DNA of 64,000 nucleotides from Trachythela sp. YZ-2020 (GCA_016169945.1 JADLSH010000193.1:2728001-2792000), one strand, 5' to 3'; numbered from the stretch's first letter, positions 1 to 12,090 are shown. The notes: a model not told the origin generated them from the sequence alone. Program-made: numbers and translations.

Positions 1-906
1 TTTTCCACAGTGAGTTCTTTTTCCGTATCAAGTGAGTTACCTCTCCATCAATCCACGGCGGTGTCACAAACTTGCGGGGTTTGCATGTCGGTACGAAGGC
101 GTTAATTTTTTCAAAAAATGCTGACTTCCAAGACGTCCAGTCGTTTTCAACGGTGTTATCTTCATTTAGTTGGTTCTCGAGTGGATCGATCGTTAACACA
201 GCTCTTAGTCCTTGGAAGTCCGCCTTTTTAAGGTTGAACTTTTCCTTCCTGTTTCATTATGGGTGCGCGAAGCAAAGTTCAAGTCGAAAGTAACGGCTTT
301 ATGGTCAGATGATAAACCAGTTTCCTCACACTCGGATAATCTAATGTTAGTGACACGTTCAACAATGTTGGTAAGTAGTAGATCCAAACAATTATTCAAA
401 CGGGTGGGAGAGTCAATTAATTGGAAAAGATTGTTATTAGAAAGGCATTGACAAAACGTGAACAGTGCTGAATCACTAGAATCACAAAATCCAGATCCAT
501 CAAGCCAAGTTATGGTTGGCAAGTTAAAGTCTCCAAGCAGAATCACTTTGCTGTAATTACACTCATTCAAGGACTCGACAAAATCATGAACCCAGTTAGT
601 ATTAGCATTGGGCGGTCGATAGACTACAGCGACTAGAGCTTTACCGCAGTTGTTTGTGTGGATTTCAATGGCTGAAAGTTCAAGGTGGTTGTTCTTGTTA
701 AAAGCAACCCGTCTGCATCGTAAATTACTGCGACTTGCTAACAAAACACGACGCGAGATGTCACCCGAGTTTGTTGAACTTTTACGGTCGTACCGAAAGA
801 TGTCATAACCCCATGGCAACAATTCAGAATCCGATATGTCACATGTTAACCAAGTTTTCGAGATAGCTACGACGTCATATTGTTTTAGTAAACAAATTCT
901 TGGCAT
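1..906 (-). pseudogene. CR1-like non-LTR retrotransposon, endonuclease half (inverted, broken)
   Basis: On the minus strand the frame from 906 down to 205 reads as an exonuclease-endonuclease-phosphatase (APE-type) domain: VVYRPPNANT, the metal-site motif LLGDFNLPTITW, and a C-terminal SDHKAVTFDL block. After a frameshift near 230 the minus strand continues to position 1 with the proline/tryptophan-rich linker (TPPWIDGEV) that in CR1/Jockey elements joins endonuclease to reverse transcriptase. In an intact element this domain nicks target DNA to prime reverse transcription. Here it is broken, runs off the window edge, and points away from the reverse transcriptase that starts 110 bp to its right. 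Domain identity is clear; membership of the same copy as the neighbouring RT is inference. Confidence 0.85.
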
Positions 907-1019
907 TTGAGGATAAAATTCTCAAAATACACATAGATCTCAGCAACTCCCCTCAGTTTGGCCAAAATAATTTCCCTGACACACCACTTTCTTGCAAATT
1001 CGAACAGTTTAAATAAACT

Positions 1020-2461
1020 AAATTAGAAGATTTAAATCCTATTACGCAACAACTTGCAAACAAATCATGCAACCTTGACCCTATTTCAGCTCAACTATTG
1101 ACAAAGTTACTTCATGTGTTCAATCCTGTTATACTTCGAATTGTTAACACATCTCTACAGTCTGCAGAATTTCTATCTAAGCTCAAGCATGCAATGTTAA
1201 ATCCCGTATTAAAGAAACTCAATCTTGATAACCTTGAGTTTAATAACTTTCGGCCTATTTCCAACCTATCGTATCTCTCAAAAGTTATTGAGAGAGTAGT
1301 TTCGGTGCAAACTATAGATACCTTGACCACAATGGACTATATGAACGCTTCCAGTCGGCCTACAGAAATTTCCATAGCACTGAAACTACCTTTCTTAAAG
1401 TTCACAATGACATTGCGGTGGCGATAGATAATGGGAAATCAGTCATTTTTGTCATGTTGGACTTATCTGCAGCATTTGACACTGTCGACAATGACATATT
1501 GCTTTCACGACTATCAATATGTTATGGGATCTCTGGCGCTGTCCTTGAATGGTTTAAATCGTATCTCTTAGAACGTACTCAATTTGTTAAGATCAATGAC
1601 TCCTATTCCCAATCTTCTAGAGTCATTCAAGGAGTTTCTCAAGGGTCAGTGCTAGGTCCGATACTTTATTCACTATATACATCACCGCTTGCCAGTATTG
1701 CAAGGGAGCATAACATGAATCTTCACGTTTATGCAGACGACAATCAACTCTATGCCACCTTTAGTCCATTATCTGAAGAAGACATGGAAATAGCTATTTG
1801 TAATATTGAGCAATGTGTGACCACGATTGAGTTATGGATGACAGAAAATAAACTTAAAACGAATAATAGTAAGACTAATTTGATTGTGTTCTCGTCCCTC
1901 TATCGCCCTCGGCCACCACTTTATATGTTATCAGTTTCTGGTCACGCAGTGGAATGCTCCTCGTCAATCAAGAACATTCGCGTTTCATTTGAAGAATCAC
2001 TTTCTTTTGTCCCTCACATCACTGCCACTTGTTAAGCAGCGTTTTTTCATTTGCACAACATTTTGAGGATTAGGAAATTCCTTACTGAAGACGTTGCAAA
2101 AACAATCATTCACTCCTTGGTCACGTCAAAATTAGATTATTGCAATTCGATATTATATGGTCAACCGAAATATGCCATCAGGAGACTCCAATATGTTCAA
2201 AATTGTGCGGCTAGAATCATCTATCAATGTAAAAAGTATGAGCATGTAACACCTTTGTTCAAAAGTCTGCATTGGCTGCCTATTGAACAAAGAATTAAAT
2301 TCAAGATCTTGGTCATCACTTTTAAGGCGCTCCATGGATTAGCACCATCATATTTCGCTGACTTAATTAATCCTTATGTTCCTGCAAGAAATCTCCGTTC
2401 TGCTAATCAGAACCTTCGCCGTCAACCAAAATTCAACCTCGAAACTGAAGCCTTTTCTTAG
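1020..2461 (+). pseudogene. CR1-like non-LTR reverse transcriptase, frameshifted
   Basis: The RT is readable in three successive frames: about 1020-1427 (LDPISAQLL, NNFRPISNLSYLSKVIERVV), 1418-2035 and 2051-2461. The middle piece carries the palm motifs DLSAAFDTVD and VYADDNQLYA, the latter with the catalytic Y-A-D-D box, plus the block GVSQGSVLGPILYSLYTSPL. The last piece is the C-terminal region typical of CR1/L2-like elements (SLHWLPIEQRIKFKILVITF, ALHGLAPSY). At least two frameshifts or stops, near 1420 and 2035-2050, make the copy non-coding. In the family the enzyme copies element RNA at a nicked chromosomal site. Nothing suggests current activity. Confidence 0.9.
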
Positions 2462-2690
2462 TTTTGACTTTTTAATACTGTGGTATTAATACTGTTCTAA
2501 TACTGCAGTATATCTATTATCCAATGTAATTTAAGTTGGTAATTTTATACATAATTTTTAACTTGTAACATAGATTGTACATTATCATTATTATTTCTAC
2601 TATTCTACTCTTGTAAAGCGCTTTTGAACTTTTTAGGAATAGCGCTATATAAATGTAAAATTATTATTTATTATTACTATTATTAATCAC
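2462..2690 (+). repeat. 3' tail of the CR1/L2-like element
   Basis: Downstream of the RT stop the sequence becomes AT-rich and ends with a short stem (AAAGCGCTTTT ... TAGCGCTATATAAATG, 2617-2658) followed by an ATT/TTA simple repeat at about 2660-2685. A GCGC stem plus short-unit tail is characteristic of CR1/L2-type 3' ends, where the RT recognises its own RNA. Confidence 0.7.
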
Positions 2691-2871
2691 TGAGACAGAG
2701 GTAAATAATTGTTTTAGTATAATTTGAGTAGTAAAATATGCATAAAGTTAGATACAACAACATGCACTTCCGTTATGAATAAATTTACTTCTTTTTAAAT
2801 ACGTTATGTCTACTAAAAAAATCGGGAAGTTCATTTAATAAAACAAAGTTTATCGCCGAATGGTGCTAAAA
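2691..2871. other. Short AT-rich spacer
   Basis: No coding sequence, RNA gene or repeat structure is visible between the CR1-like tail and the TIR element. Confidence 0.5.
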
Positions 2872-5304
2872 AAGGCCTGCTCTGGGATCTTAACTCGCCT
2901 TAACTCGCCGCGAGATAATGCAAGTTAAGGCGAGTTAAGGCGAGTTTAGGCGATTTAAGAAAAAACACAACTTTTAGGTAATGCGTTTTAAGGCGTTTTA
3001 GGGCGATTTAAGAAAAAATACATGGTAATTAAATATGCAAGTATAGTACTTTAAGCAAAATACAGTAATAACACATAATTAATAGTGCATAGTAAATGTA
3101 TTTTGAAAGAGCACCACTCCCCCCTCACACCCCCAGGGGGTCTGGTTAGACTGTTATGTAAACAAGACCCAGTTGAAACTTATTATTAATTAGCTTGTTA
3201 TTTTGCCGTATTACTAATTTTAAGGTTATACCACCAAATTGCTGGAATTAATACAATGAAGAACATAAACCAGTATATAATAACATGTATTTTTAAATTG
3301 AATTGCATACTAATACCTATTACTAAGTTCAGTCCTGGAACCACAATCAATTGGAAATCTAAAAAATCAGGGGTGTGGCTGGAATGTAGGAACGAGAAGA
3401 TTTAGTGCATCCCATGGGGTTGCTATCCTATATTTTGAGAATTTCCAAATGCATGAATGCCTTGTCAATATCTTGGAAATTCCAAGGGTACAGAATATAT
3501 TAAAACTGTGACCATGCATGTCCAATGTGGCAATACATTGTAGTTATTCAAACGAATTTACATATGTGTTAAACTTACCAAATAAGCTTGAATTTACGTT
3601 GCAAATATAGTATTTCATTTCCATGTGTTCATTTAATAACTAAAACTCAACATTGATTGGTATTTATTTCAATTCCCCTCGATATATAAAGTGCAGTATT
3701 TATAAAAATTCACCAATGTTAAAATTTAGTTTATATAAAGTTTCCCAGCCTTGAATAATAAATTTCCGCTGGATAGCCTGAGAGAAGGCTCCCTCCCCGC
3801 AGTCGCTAACATGAAGTATTTAACTGAATTAATGAAAATGCCAGGTTTTGCTATAATTTATCGACCCAAGATCGTACGTACGCTAAAAATGTTAAACCTC
3901 GGTTATTATTAAAACGATCATGGATCTTTATATAAGACGATATGAACCGGACAATGCTGACTATAAAAGTTGACCAGGATCATGCTGTGGTTTATCAATT
4001 TATGTAAGTTTGAACACTGTTGATATAAAATATTAAATGTTGTGCACTACAGGCACTGCAATTCAGCACTTGTATATAGGCCGTCGGAATTATTAAAAGT
4101 ATCAGTTTACCGTCACTTAAAATTTCGAAAGTTGATAAGCCCTCTACCCTGTAATTTATCCCGCACTATTTTCAATAAAGGAAAACGAAACAATTTATGA
4201 ATTGTTCTGGAAGTTCATATCACAATATTGGCATATTAATTATACTTATCGAAATAGATAAAATGTTGAAAACAGACTGATTCTTGCCATCCTGACTTTT
4301 TCTGTTTGAATATAAGGGTTCCTATGTCATATTATATACCTATGCTTGATAGTATGTAACTTATGCACCAGTCATGGAAAGCCTCGCACCCCCCTATCCG
4401 GGACATGCCGGGAAATAGCGGGGATTTATTTGCAGATTAGCCTATCTGTTATGCCTGGGTACTCAGGGCATTAGACAGCGTACGTTAGATATGTGTCATG
4501 ATGGCCAGGGATTATGGGCTGGGAATCAGCGGGAATGCGTCTGTTCGAGATGTATTATTAAGCCTTGTTCATCGACATTTACCCTATACTCTATAGACAT
4601 TGTTTTACTAAAAATAGCTTTTACAGGATAATGTATTGACTTTGTGTAAATTGCAAGATACAGCTAACAGACAAAATGCAAAATATTTACCTACTTTGGC
4701 AAAGTTTTGACAAACTCTGGATTGCATGTTTGGCCTCCAATGATCAAAATTGGGGAAATTTTAGAATAGTTTGTTGAATTTTAAAAGCAATTATTGTGGT
4801 AGCCTTCATTTTTGGTGCCCTTTAGTCATGGGGGGCGACTTTAGTCATGTTTAGACTAGTAAGAATGCCACGTATAGCGAGGGATTAGAATGATTTAGGA
4901 CACAACCTTTATATAATGTCCGCTGTTCCCTGGGTAGGGGGGTGCGTGGCTTTCCAATTACTAGTGCATTACTGTGTTTCGGCTTTTATGAATAAGCATG
5001 TAACTTCCCTTGTTTTCGGCTAAGCGCCCTCTCTTCAGCAAGCCCCCTCGGATAAGCTCCCTCCTAATCTTATCTGAAATAAACAACCAGAACCCCCCTC
5101 TCCTGGGGAAAGGGTGTTTACACTGTATATAGTATTTACTATTTTCAGCATTTTAATTTGGTTGGCGAGTTTAGGCGATTTAGTGTGAGTTTAAGCGATT
5201 TAAGAGAATCGTTGCCAATATTTATCCGCGATTTAAGGCGAGTTAGGGCGATTTAAGGCGATTTAAGGCGAGTTAAGGCGAGTTAAGATCCCAGAGCAGG
5301 CCTT
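2872..5304. mobile_element. 2.4 kb non-autonomous TIR element with subterminal 10-mer repeats
   Basis: The outer 38 bases match as an inverted repeat: AAGGCCTGCTCTGGGATCTT at 2872 continues with two copies of a TAACTCGCC-like 10-mer, and the reverse complement ends at 5304. Inside each end, degenerate 10-mers (TTAAGGCGAG / TTTAGGCGAT) are repeated many times, a layout typical of transposase-binding arrays. No coding capacity is visible between the ends, so movement would need a transposase from elsewhere. Both flanks carry AAAA, but the target-site duplication cannot be fixed. Superfamily unknown. Confidence 0.85.
4375..4956. mobile_element. Nested TIR element (MITE-like, ~580 bp)
   Basis: TGGAAAGCCTCGCACCCCCC at 4375 is matched in reverse complement by the sequence ending GGTGCGTGGCTTTCCA at 4956, about 28 bp with a few mismatches. 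The pair lies wholly within the 2872-5304 element, so it inserted later. The interior is non-coding with some C/G-rich blocks. Confidence 0.75.
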
Positions 5305-5639
5305 AAAAGCGCTTAAAATTTACAAGAAAGATCATGCAGGATATACATCAAACAATTTGAAACGTTTAGGAAAAGTTAATGGTTGTCATATTCATGTTAA
5401 ATGTGAATGAACGTCCTTGGCAAGTGCAATTTGCCGCTCTTTGCTTCTCACTCGTAAGCTTTACATTTGTCAAACAAATTGTTAATAAATGAATTAATTG
5501 CAAAAATACTTCTTACCTTTAAATAGCTAACACCATATTTTGTTGCTAGTTTTGTGTTTTGTCGAACTGCATTATCCTTTTTGTCCAAATTTCATGGACA
5601 GAAGTCACTACAAAACGACTATTAAATGTACAATTAGTG
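5305..5639. other. Non-coding spacer
   Basis: AT-rich sequence between the TIR element and the duplicated segment. I see no gene, hairpin or repeat in it. Confidence 0.4.
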
Positions 5640-7610
5640 ACAAAATAAGTGCACCGATAGGGTTGAAACGGTAACATTAACCCCCGCTCAATGTTGTTAA
5701 TTCGATTATTCTGCGGAACTTAATCCAACATTGAAACGGGAGAGGGGGTTTAGATGTGAATTTATGTAAGTACTTTCAAAAATAACGTTTTGGTCTACGT
5801 GTCCCACCTTCCAATGTCACTGATTGTAGCCTTGAACAACGCAAACAAACCTAAGGTTGAAATTTAACCGTACGTTAGGCAGATTTAACCGTGGGTTAGC
5901 CTTAACCGGTTTCTGAGCAACCGGCCCCAAGACACCATTTTCGACCTTTTCTTTAATTAAGCGAATTTGCACAAACCACACAAATCTCAACAAAATTTCA
6001 CTTTGACCTGTCAATATTAGTTAGTATTAAATACAGCAAGTAAATGGGCTGAACCGTGAAATATGTAAGACCTGTCTGACCATAATTAAGAAAAAAGTGG
6101 CAATTTCATAAATAATTATACTAACGTTTGGACAAAAAGTGTAATGATTAACATATTCTCCTCAACGAGGAAATCATACCTAATTTTATGAATTCGAAAT
6201 TTTAATAACTGCACATTTCATAATCAATAGGGGGTCTGCCAGTCTGGAGACGACTGGTACCCCCCAGGAACATTTTAAGGCTTCAGGCTTTTTACATAAA
6301 AATATAAAATAGTTTACAATGATATGGAAAAGTGTGAAATCAAAATACTTAAAAGTTTCTAAAATCTAGATTGAAACTGAGATTGGAAATTCTTAAATGT
6401 TATCACTGCACATTTTTACTGTTTATAACTGCATGTACACTTTCACTTTATCGCTGCACAAATTGGTTATCACTGCCCACTAAAATTAGGTATGGAGGAA
6501 ATGCCCATAAGCGTATGGCATTGAGCAATTTGAGCATGACACAACCTGGCGAAAATTCTTTATTCTTTATTTAACACTCCTTAATAATTAGTCGCCGAGG
6601 GCGAGGTGATTACAAGCCTATAGTCACTGAGCCGAAGGCGAAGTGACTATAGGCTTGTAATCACCGAGCCTGAGGCGACTAATTGTTTTAGTAGAAATTT
6701 CAAAGAGAAAAACAAACACAGAAAGTTATGAGTACAGTTGAAAAGGTTATAGGACAAAATTCGGCGCTTTTCTCAGCGGCCGGTTATTAAAAACATGCCG
6801 GCAAAAGACGAATGTCAAAAACATATCGAAGCGAAACAAAAACAAACAATTTCGTGAGAAAAATACTTTGGAAGGGCTCAAATACAAAGTAGAATGGTTT
6901 TAAAAACATATCACAGCTAGGTTTTTGCTGAATATAACGATATAAATGAGGATAAAACGAATAATTTTCAAAATAAACACTTGAATGGTTGAGCCGCACG
7001 GAAAAAGTTTTATACATGTACATTTCAACAGCGAAAAAATCTGCCTTTCATGGAAGAAAAATAGTGTATTTGTTATCGCTTACCTTAAAAATGTCAAAAA
7101 TATATCCTCCTTGAATTTAGCGGCAATTTTTTTCATTTAAAACTTTGAATCAGGCTCAAAGGCTCGTTTTAAATTCAGCAGCTTGCGAAGAAGCCATTTT
7201 GAAAAAAAGTGATAGTCACTGGGCAGTGACTATCACTTTTTAGAGGCTCAATTTGGACCAATCAGAACGCAGGAAAAGCAATAGACACCTCACAATTTCT
7301 ACTAACTTCGATTGGTAGGATTCTCTACATTCTAGAGTCTAACATTAGTAGGGTCTAGCATTAACGTTCTTGTTTCATTTCATGCATTTTAGGCGCCTCT
7401 TTTCTGGGCTTTTGTGCCCACTGCCCCCCCCCCCCACCTGCCTGCACGCCACTGGTTATGAATGACTATACGAAAGCTTAAAATTGTGAACATAAATAAA
7501 TTAGAAGTGCGTCTGGACAGTGTTGACTCTTGAGAATTAACATGATAGGCATTAGCAAGGTTAATCGACGCGGTTAATGAACACGAGGCCGGTTGGACCG
7601 GCTAATATAT
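5640..7610. repeat. Segmental duplication, copy A (partner at 19985-21665)
   Basis: The segment aligns collinearly with 19985-21665. Shared landmarks include CCGATAGGGTTGAAA (5653 / 20007), CACTGATTGTAGC (5819 / 20190), AACGCAAACAAACCTAAGGT (5838 / 20208), ATGCCCATAAGCGTATG (6500 / 21347), GAATGACTATACGAAAGC (7462 / 21535) and ACACGAGGCCGGTTGGAC (7580 / 21652). Point differences and small indels show the duplication is not recent. Copy A carries an extra ~726 bp insertion. No gene is recognised; open frames in the segment are not shared between copies. Confidence 0.88.
6583..7308. mobile_element. Foldback insertion with hairpin-capped end
   Basis: This block is present in copy A of the duplicated segment and absent from copy B, whose empty site is at about 21418. 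It starts with a ~99-bp near-perfect hairpin (6586-6684; arms AATTAGTCGCC and GGCGACTAATT). Immediately inside is TTAGTAGAAATT (6688-6699), matched by AATTTCTACTAA at 7294-7305 near the other end. A second palindrome, GTGATAGTCACT ... AGTGACTATCAC, lies near 7210-7240. No transposase is present. The insertion is directly supported by the empty-site comparison; the family is unknown. Confidence 0.85.
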
Positions 7611-7971
7611 AGTTGCTGCTGTGACAGTGTTAAAACTGCAATTGCTTCCTTATCATCGTATAACTAAATCTTGTTATTGTCTAGCTGGATTTATTCAGTT
7701 CTAAACTGATAGTAGCGATTTGTAAGGGTATAGTAGGCAATTATTGAATCTTTATACTATCCATGCTTTACTGTATATGTTACATATCAGAAATATATTC
7801 GATGTTTGAAGCACTTAGAAGGTGAGTACCTGAGTTTTATTGGAATTTAATTTTAGATAAAAGATTTCTTCAATACTGGATCGATTGATGTGGTATTTTA
7901 TTTCGTTGCTGAAATGATAAAGTATTTCAATTATTTGTTTTATGCTAAAGGTATTTCCGTGTTCTTCCCAG

Positions 7972-8732
7972 GCTTGGCTGAATTGTGAATCCTTACATGC
8001 AATGGCTTTATGGCGAAAACACCGCTTTATTAGTTTACAAGAATAAGAAGGCGAAGATAAAAATGCTGCAGGATCTCAGTTCGTTGTCAAACGCGTTGGT
8101 TCAACTTTTGTGAACAATTTAGACACTACAGGAAACTCCGAGGAAACTTTGATAGAATTTTATAAAAATCTGCTAGAATTATTCCATTGCGAACATGGCT
8201 GTAAATTAAGGCTGATCGTTGACTTAAGCGAGGTGTGTTGTACAGCAAAGACGGGGATTTGCTGCAAAAGTTTGAACTATCAAATATACGCGATGTAATA
8301 TACTCGACGAAGAAAGAGGAATACTCTCTGTATTTTATACTAGTTGCACAAGAGGAGAGCGAACTAAGTGTTAAAGCTCCTGTATTATTATGCGAGGATA
8401 AACACAAAGCGAAACTGCTGTATGATACCTTTATTGAAGTGTTTAAATTGGGATCTGAGATGAGGAAATATCGAACACAAGTTAGTGATAGCAGTGCACT
8501 TAAAGGCACGGTGAAACAGAAACCCAGGATAAACAGTGAAGCGACAAACAGCACTACAGATAGTACTATGCCTATAGTTGAGGAAATTGACTATCAGTCA
8601 AATGATAGTTTTACTGAGCTCGCTCGATCTCGCAGTCAGACGGGTAGTACGTCGTCCATGAAATCACATGGCAGTGCCAGTGATATGAACGGTAATAAGA
8701 TATTTTGGCTGGATTCTGATGTTTTCATGTAA
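7972..8732 (+). pseudogene. PTB (phosphotyrosine-binding) domain gene, disrupted
   Basis: From 8080 the frame reads FVVKRVGSTFV, the first strand of a PTB/PID domain (compare the F-x-V-K-Y-L-G-S signature), continues through a helix and strand to LRLIVDLS near 8229, then resumes one frame over at 8235 with VLYSKDGDLLQKFELSNIRD and the closing helix HKAKLLYDTFIEVF. After the ~150-residue domain comes a Ser-rich acidic tail ending LDSDVFM. PTB proteins are cytoplasmic adaptors that bind NPxY-type peptides. The frame break at 8227-8234 and an in-frame TAA at 8044 in the upstream open stretch point to a pseudogene or a sequence error. A possible first exon is 7802-7821, followed by a strong donor (GTGAGT, 7822) and an acceptor at 7971, but its phase does not fit. 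Domain call fairly sure; subfamily unknown. Confidence 0.7.
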
Positions 8733-8964
8733 CATTGCGACAATAGGAAATTGTAATCATGCGACGAAGCTTATAAACACACTGATAGCAATTTGGAACT
8801 GGACTGACCAGTTATTTTTTCGAAAAAAGAGATGGGTAGTTTAAATTTGTTCCCTGATATTTGTCCCTCAATAAGTCTTTCGACCGATTCAGGCTAGGTT
8901 TTGTACTCTATTAACTTCGAACGTTAATCCTTGTTCAATATACGAATTAGCCAGACTAAAGGTA

Positions 8965-9127
8965 CGTTTACACGCTGTGATTAGTCTGGCCGATTTTAGG
9001 TTTTGCTGAATGTTAATGACGAATATCATGAGTTGATGATGTCGTCATGATGACGTTTGCCACGTATTTTTCAAATATCATTAACGTGCATCTGAAATCG
9101 TCCCGACAAATCACAGCGTGTATATTA
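8965..9127. mobile_element. Small MITE (~160 bp)
   Basis: ACACGCTGTGATT (8970-8982) recurs inverted as AATCACAGCGTGT (9109-9121), with looser extension inward and outward. Between them lies AT-rich DNA with a TGATGATGTCGTCATGATG palindrome. The size, the termini and the lack of coding are typical of a miniature inverted-repeat element. Confidence 0.65.
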
Positions 9128-10840
9128 ATACTACAAGCAGAGACCGTCAAGGGACAGGTTGTACAAATAGTTTGACTACTTTGTAGTTAAATTAGCATTA
9201 ACTTTGCAATATTGCGAGTACTGGTCTCAAGGGTTATATCCAAGATTATAGCTAGTTCGTACGGATAGTTCGCCTTGTGTTCACAATAAGACGAATAATG
9301 CGTCACAGAAATGATGCGTATTGACAGGTGATCTGCCGCTAGTATAAATTTGTCCGATCAAATTGGCATGGAAAATCTTAATCAATTTACGTAAATTGAT
9401 AGAGATTGGTGATTTATATTGTAGATATCAATATTTGTGCATATATAAGAAATTAAAATTTCTTGATCATAATGGCTCGTGCAATTTATGACGCTTGATA
9501 TGAACTGGATAGAGTATCTATTGAATGCAATGGGCCAATTTTGAAGTCAGAAGAGCAGATATATAAATCTGTCAAATTCTTGACCAGTCAAATCGCTAGC
9601 TGTTTAAATTAGTTCAGTACTATGAAGCAAGTATCTTTTCCCATGTAACTTAAGAAATTATGCTATTCTGGTTTGCTCCACAACGAGTAAGCAGAAAAAT
9701 TGGTAAGGTCGAGTCGGTTCGAGCCAATGATATTATGTAAGTGTACTTCGGAGGGTACAATTCATCCGGTACCGTGTGAACACTTTTCGTATCACAATGA
9801 CCTTGTCTACAACCACGAGCAATTATCAACTAGTCATTTTAAAACCATACTTGCCAACTACTTCAGTGCACTAAATGAAGGTTGATAATGCTCATCGATG
9901 CAACAAGTCCAATCGGAATAGATATTTTTTTTAATATTTTCGTTACTTAACGATTTAAATTGTTGTACATAGACTGTTCTTTTTTATATATAATTGATAT
10001 AAATAGTTTACAAACGGCCCCTTGAAAAGCAGTATTAGCTGAAGGGGCCACTCTTTTTAAATAATTTAATAATAATAAATTAATCCGGTTCCGTGTGAAC
10101 AAGTGGAACCGGACCAATTTGCGTACGTAGTCTAAGTCTAGTTCCCTCGATATCTGTACATAACTTGTACTCTTAAACAAATGATTGTGGTGTTAGAACT
10201 TGGTCTTGATAATCGATTTTAACCAGTCTCCCTGTTTCCACCTGATGCCGGGGATAAAAAATGGTGACGAGGAATTTATCAGATACGTGCTTATTTATGC
10301 TAGACGGCAATCGATTCAAATTGAGTTCCGAACAAACAGACATCAAAACTTTAAAGTTGCCGACCATGCAACTTGTCTTTGACGTCAGTATGATACGTTA
10401 AAAATGTTGGTATCAATAATCAAAGATACAATGAATGAGTCTATACTCTGTATTCGCTCCAAAAAGTTGGACTGATGCATGAAAACCCAAACTCGTTTTC
10501 AAATTTTGCAATCATCATGGAATGGTTATTCTAATCTCGCGTAAGCGAGTTTTCCCTGAAATACCTATGTATTGTAATTCCCTATTAAAGTTCATCTTAC
10601 GTATAAGTGGGAACCGAGCTAACTTGTCCACCTGAGACTCTCGCTTTGTATTGCCAGGATATTGGATAAACGAGCTGGGTATTTCTAATATAGACGGAAT
10701 TATCTGGGTTGCCTCAACCACTCGGGTTGGGTGTTGATTTCGAGAATATAATGTTGTTATCAATCAAATAATCGATAACAATATCATTGAATCGATTGAA
10801 AGCTAGGTATCTGCGATCGTCTCTGCAGTTTATTTTTCAG
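9128..10840. other. Non-coding region without recognised gene
   Basis: Only short open frames of fewer than 90 codons, none resembling a known domain and none with convincing splice context. AT-rich throughout. I see no transposon ends. Confidence 0.4.
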
Positions 10841-12090
10841 TGACTTTGAGCAGTATGTATTTGCTCTGATATTGCGAATTCCGGCTTGTTTGAAAGCATA
10901 TTCATGACAATGCTCGTCTTTGGTATTTTGCTTCGGCGAGCAAGCTCGTTGATGAAATTATTTAAATTCTCTCTAAGATTTTGTAATCTTAACTTTTAGA
11001 CAATAGTCATGCAACTGGTCATGCTATGCAAATAAACATTCACTAACTAAATTTAAAGATTTTTAAAGATTTGAATAATAAAATTTGCATAGCATGACCT
11101 TGCAGTTGCTTTGCCTAGTCAGTGACAATGTTCGGCAGAGTGTTAGCGATATACAGTTCGGTCTTGACAGCTCTAATTGCTTTGAATTAATGGTTGGGTA
11201 AGGACACAAGGTCTTGTACTCATAGGACAAAACTCAAAGAATAAAAATTAGAAAATTTAAAAGAAATATTTGTTTAAATTAAGAAATATGTTTAAATTCA
11301 AACCTGCAGAAAGGATAAAATGGGTCAGTTCACTGTAGAGCAGCGCATATTTATGGTGTTACATTACAACCGTACCCAAAGTTTAGTAGCAGTGACTTTT
11401 TCGCCAATATTTTTCGAGTGAGCAAGTGTCAAATTATTTTATCGTTGACAGGAGTCTTTTCAAATAAGTTGTAAATTTATCTGAGCATGAATTAATTGTA
11501 AATAATTGTAAATACGCAAATTATTGTAAATACGTTTGCAACACCTTGTACATATGAGCGTCAAGTTATTATTAATTTCCTATGGCAATGTGTGAAAGAA
11601 CTTGTGAGTTGTGTTTTAATTTACGCATATTAATTTGACGAGGGATTAGAGCTACAATACGTTATAGCTGATTTGAATTTGAAAGGGTTCAGGATACACA
11701 CTGTAGATACTATAGTTTGCTTGCAAACAAAATATGTATATAACTAGATGCTTACAGAATGACAAACAAAATTACCCAAGCGTTCATTAATTCTCCTGCA
11801 TCCTGCTGGCAAGCAAACGGTCGCATTGGAGAATTTCACTTCTGTTTATTCGATGCACGAAAGCTTACATCCAGACTATTTCTCAATTTAACTAAATGGA
11901 TATTTAAGTATATATTAGAACATTTACATTGAAACCAGTGACCAAAGTTTATCTCTTCTTACGTGAAGGTGGTGAACGTCGTGTCTCACTTGTTGGTGCT
12001 GCTTAATTTCAATAACAAAAGACTTGCATACCTATGCGTATTCTATACCGAGTTTTTTACTGTGGCTTAATATCGTTCGCAAAATATAAC
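10841..12090 (+). pseudogene. Decayed 5' region of a paralogue of the 710-residue membrane protein (copy alpha)
   Basis: This stretch shares ordered blocks with the upstream region of the intact gene at 14772: a TTTGAGCAGTAT block (10847 / 13678), the 22-nt-arm hairpin (11011 / 14088), an ACAAAATTA(C/A)CCAAGCGTTC block (11767 / 14397) and an AAAGACTTGCA block. It ends at about 12058-12087 with TTACTGTGGCTTAATATC, the same 18 bases that encode part of the signal peptide (YCGLIS) at 14868. Nothing downstream of the signal-peptide remnant is preserved. It is best read as the stub of a lost tandem paralogue. Confidence 0.75.
11011..11109. ncRNA. Hairpin with 22-nt arms (possible miRNA precursor or tiny MITE), copy 1
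   Basis: GCAACTGGTCATGCTATGCA (continuing AA to 11032) pairs with 11084-11109, interrupted only by a 4-nt bulge on the 3' side; the loop is about 51 nt. The same arms occur at 14088-14200 with a different loop. The size fits an animal miRNA precursor, but expression cannot be judged from sequence. Either strand could be transcribed. Confidence 0.35.
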
